A stretch of DNA of 64,000 nt from positions 1 to 64,000 of the forward strand of contig JAPPNO010000042.1 of assembly GCA_028873845.1 (NCBI GenBank), given 5' to 3'. Source of the stretch: Gemmatimonadota bacterium (GTDB lineage: Bacteria; Gemmatimonadota; Gemmatimonadetes; Longimicrobiales; Gaopeijiaceae). The notes beneath the pieces were generated by a model. The model ran no database searches, was not told where the DNA came from, and saw only the letters and a list, made by a program, of their open reading frames with translations. Below are positions 61,357-64,000 of the stretch, piece by piece. Position 1 is the first letter of the stretch, and each line of letters opens with the position of its first letter. A program made the translations under genes and the position numbers.

Positions 61357-62631
61357 CTACTCGTTCGCCCGCTTCGCCGGCACCGTCCGCATCGCGGGAA
61401 CGGACTCCACGGTCCTGGAGCGGTCCATCTCACGCGTCCGCATCTCCGTCAACATGTCGCCCACCTTGGCGATCAGATGTCCCCCCCGGTCCCCGATGCT
61501 GCGAATGACCCCCTCCTCGTCAAGCACATAGATCGTAGGCCAGGTCGTCACACCCCAGGCCGTCGCAATCGGCCCGCTCGTGTTCACCTCGGCGTGCCCG
61601 TCCCACCATGTGCGGTACGCCGGCGCCTTCCCGCTCGCCTTCGCGCTGCGGATCGTCTCGACATCGGCGTCGCTGTTGATCCCCAGCAGAACGACCGGAT
61701 CCCCCTCGAACTGTTCCACGATGAAGTGGTGAAACGGATACTCCCCAACGCACGGCCCGCACCATTCCCCCGAGAAGATCAGGACCACGATGTTGCCCCG
61801 GTAGTCCTCCAGCGCGAACTCCATCGCTTCGGTGTCCTTCCCGACGATGTTCGGCGCAACCCTGCCCGGCGTAAAGGAAGCCACCCTGTACCTGTGCTCC
61901 GCCAGCGCCCCGGCGATCTCGGGGTGCCGCCCCTCGACCTCGTCGAAGTAGGCGTCCACGCGCGCGAACTGCTCATCGCTGATCCGGCCTCTCCGGAGCC
62001 GGTTCGCGAAGAGCGAGAAGTGGTGTTCGGACTCCGCCTCGAAATCGGCCTGTGTCTCCGGCAGTTCGAGCATGGCGTCGAGTGAGGCCATGATGCCGTC
62101 GATCTGGGCGTCGGAGAACGGTTCGCCGTCGGCGCTGAACCAGCTGCGGTAGCTGTAGTTGGAGACCTTCGACGAGAAGGTGGGGACCTTCTCCGACGGA
62201 CCGGCGTAGCGTTCGAGCGCGGCCATGTTGGTTTCGACCACCTTGGCGTGGTCCGGGTGCTCTTCCGCGAACGCCGCCACAAACGCCGCTACCGCCTCCC
62301 GCTGCTCCGCGGTGATCCAGGGACTGGCGAACCGGCGGATGAAATTCCAGATGTGCAGCGGGGCCTCGCGGTTGAAACGGGCGAGGGTCTCGCGCGCAGT
62401 CAGGGCCTCGTCCAGCGCGGACATCAGCGCCTCGAAGCGCTCGTCGTCGAGGGGTTCGCCTCCGGTGTCGTAGTCGCCGAGGGGCGGGAACCAGGCCTTG
62501 GTGGCGGCGACGGGGACGTTGATCGGCGGGTGGTCCCGGTCCGCCGCCGTGCCGCCACGCGCGTCGGCGATGACGAAGCCCAGTGCGAAACAAATGACCG
62601 CTCCACCGACGATGGCCAGCGTCTTCTTCAC
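61357..62631 (-). CDS. TlpA-like membrane-anchored thioredoxin with duplicated helical module (copy 5)
   Basis: A 424-residue paralogue. GTG start at 62631 with AGGAG eight bases upstream. Anchor AIVGGAVICFALGFVIAD; modules EPLDDERFEALMSALDEALT and EPFSDAQIDGIMASLDAML; link PGRVAPNIVGKDTEAMEF; WCGPCVGEYPFHHF (C291-C294), where Val replaces the Arg found after the motif in the others; RTWWDGHAEVNTSGP is shortened. It lacks the acidic tail of copies 1-4. It lies 34 bp after copy 6 on the same strand. Confidence 0.9.
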   Translation of the reverse strand: MKKTLAIVGGAVICFALGFVIADARGGTAADRDHPPINVPVAATKAWFPPLGDYDTGGEPLDDERFEALMSALDEALTARETLARFNREAPLHIWNFIRRFASPWITAEQREAVAAFVAAFAEEHPDHAKVVETNMAALERYAGPSEKVPTFSSKVSNYSYRSWFSADGEPFSDAQIDGIMASLDAMLELPETQADFEAESEHHFSLFANRLRRGRISDEQFARVDAYFDEVEGRHPEIAGALAEHRYRVASFTPGRVAPNIVGKDTEAMEFALEDYRGNIVVLIFSGEWCGPCVGEYPFHHFIVEQFEGDPVVLLGINSDADVETIRSAKASGKAPAYRTWWDGHAEVNTSGPIATAWGVTTWPTIYVLDEEGVIRSIGDRGGHLIAKVGDMLTEMRTREMDRSRTVESVPAMRTVPAKRANE

Positions 62632-62665
62632 GACATGCTCCTCTCGCGTGCTGTGTACACGGCGG

Positions 62666-63958
62666 TTATCCGGTTCCGTCCTCCGTCTCCGTCTCGGCTG
62701 CGGCAGCTTCGACCTCGGCCGCCCGCTCCGCATCGAACCGGGCTCGGCGAATGTCGAGCACCAAATCGTCGAGCGCGGCGATCAACTCGCCGCTACGCTT
62801 GTTGATGTGCAGGATCACGCCCTCCTGGTCGAGGACGTAAACCGACGGCCAGGCGCGCACCTCCCAGGCCGTGGCGATCGGGCCCTCGGTCGCCACGATT
62901 TCGGCGTCCGGCTGGCTGTGGCCGTCCCACCAGGTGCGGTAGTCCGGCGCCTCGCCCCGCGCCTTCGACGCGAGGATCACCTCGGGGTCGGCGTCGCTGT
63001 TGACGCCCAGGAACACGATCGGCTCGTCCTTGTACTGCTCCATGGCGAAGCGGTGGTAGGGGTACTCGCCGCGGCAGGGCCCGCACCACTCGCCCGAGAA
63101 GACGAGCACCACGATGTTGCCGCGGTACTCCTCCAGCGAGAACTCGACCCCGTCCAGGTCCTTGCCGACGACACTCTTGGCCACCCGGCCGGGGACCAGG
63201 TATTCGATGTAGCGGCGCCGATCCTCCACCACCTCCGCCAGTTCGGGGTGCTTCTCCGCGAAGGCGTCCAGGTGGGCCAAAACCCGGTCGGTCTGTTCGT
63301 CGCTGATCCGCCCGTGTTGCAGCCGCTGGGTGAAGCCCCGCAGCAGACTCGCCGCCTCCCTCTCGAAGTCGTTGACCGTTTCCGGCAGCTCCAGCATGGC
63401 GTCGAGTCCGGCCAGCATTCGATCGATCCACGTGTCGTCGAAGATCCCGTCCGGGGGATACAGGCCATCGGCGTATGCGACGGACCGGACCGCTGTCATG
63501 AAGGCGGGCATCACGGGATAGGCCCGGGTGTACATGCCCAGCATCGAGACCTGCCGGTTGATCAGGTCCTCCTGCTCCGGATGCCGCTCAGCCAGGCCCG
63601 TGAGGTAGTGGTTCGCCCTCAGGGACTGATCCTCCGACAGTTCGGGGATCGCGATCCGGCGGAAGAAGCCCTGCACGGCCGGTTCGATGCTGCGTCCGAT
63701 GTCGGCCACGGTCTCGTCGGCGGTCATCGCCTCGTCGAGTGAAGCCATGAGCGCGTCGAAGCGTTCGTCGTCGAGCGGCTCCCCGTCGTTTTCGAAACCC
63801 TGGACCGGAGGGTACCAGCTCTTTAGCGCGACGGCGGGGATGTCGACCGCCGGATCCGTGCCGGCCGCGGTGGCCTCGCCGGTGGATCGCGAAACCACGA
63901 ACCCGATGGCGAAGGCGGCGATGAGCGCAACGGCGGCTGCAGCAGGGGATTTGGGCAT
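62666..63958 (-). CDS. TlpA-like membrane-anchored thioredoxin with duplicated helical module (copy 6)
   Basis: A 430-residue paralogue and first gene of a pair. GGAGG lies before the ATG at 63958. Anchor AVALIAAFAIGFVVSRS; modules 1 and 2 (about 59-128 and 170-240) align well with each other: LDDERFDALMASLDEAMTAD versus FDDTWIDRMLAGLDAMLELP. Link PGRVAKSVVGKDLDGVEF departs from the PNIVG of the others. WCGPCRGEYPYHRF gives C292-C295; the tail AAAAETETEDGTG is acidic. Confidence 0.9.
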   Translation of the reverse strand: MPKSPAAAAVALIAAFAIGFVVSRSTGEATAAGTDPAVDIPAVALKSWYPPVQGFENDGEPLDDERFDALMASLDEAMTADETVADIGRSIEPAVQGFFRRIAIPELSEDQSLRANHYLTGLAERHPEQEDLINRQVSMLGMYTRAYPVMPAFMTAVRSVAYADGLYPPDGIFDDTWIDRMLAGLDAMLELPETVNDFEREAASLLRGFTQRLQHGRISDEQTDRVLAHLDAFAEKHPELAEVVEDRRRYIEYLVPGRVAKSVVGKDLDGVEFSLEEYRGNIVVLVFSGEWCGPCRGEYPYHRFAMEQYKDEPIVFLGVNSDADPEVILASKARGEAPDYRTWWDGHSQPDAEIVATEGPIATAWEVRAWPSVYVLDQEGVILHINKRSGELIAALDDLVLDIRRARFDAERAAEVEAAAAETETEDGTG

Positions 63959-64000
63959 TGCGGGGGCCTCCGATGTAGCATCGGGGCGCGCCCGCACCTG

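Overview
The window is GC-rich DNA (roughly two thirds G+C, with strong G/C preference at third codon positions) from a Gram-negative-type bacterium. It encodes lipoproteins with lipoboxes, TonB-plug-like domains, periplasmic TlpA/DsbD thiol chemistry, orphan FtsX-like permeases, several 6-bladed beta-propeller paralogues and BIG2/LRR surface proteins. That mix suggests Gemmatimonadota, perhaps a host-associated lineage, but no ribosomal marker is present and the assignment is an inference.

Region 1 (1-20.1 kb) is mostly housekeeping and catabolism. It holds the 5' part of a tRNA-Pro(GGG), an NSS transporter paired with a homocysteine S-methyltransferase, a divergent GroES, a DegT aminotransferase, an orphan FtsX-type permease, a DNA-repair group (alkA-ogt, an Fpg/Nei glycosylase, exonuclease III), FabV, a TonB-like protein without its C-terminal domain, an N-acyl-D-amino-acid deacylase-like amidohydrolase, an S9 peptidase, an AAA ATPase, a PadR regulator, an M20 peptidase and nudC with a small lipoprotein.

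Region 2 (20.3-27.5 kb) is a molybdoenzyme module: an iron-sulfur subunit fused to an NrfD-type membrane anchor, a 980-residue molybdopterin catalytic subunit without a Tat signal, a TorD chaperone and a SulP anion transporter. Three of the four junctions are ATGA-type overlaps or close. Cytoplasmic sulfite oxidation (SoeABC-like) coupled to sulfate movement is the best guess.

Region 3 (27.6-43.6 kb) is accessory. Two large lipoprotein-type LRR proteins end in a metzincin-like zinc protease domain. The first appears split: its 5' half (five BIG2 repeats and the start of the LRRs) lies at 27.6-29.6 kb and its 3' half at 35.3-38.3 kb. Between them are three 6-bladed beta-propeller genes and a decayed tyrosine integrase, bounded by a 13-bp near-perfect direct repeat that restores the reading frame when rejoined. 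A DinJ/YafQ toxin-antitoxin pair follows.

Region 4 (43.7-64 kb) is dominated by a family of membrane-anchored TlpA-like thioredoxins: six intact copies and two decayed copies, each with a duplicated helical module before a CGPC thioredoxin domain. Interspersed are a split DsbD (alpha domain and beta/gamma part as separate genes), a LolA/RseB-like plus TlpA fusion, a frameshifted beta-propeller lipoprotein, toxin-antitoxin remnants, a large metzincin-like protease, a cupin and a plug-only lipoprotein. DsbD probably feeds electrons to the TlpA array in the periplasm. A recurrent promoter-like motif (TTGACA-like, 15 nt, TATACA-like) appears in several intergenic regions.
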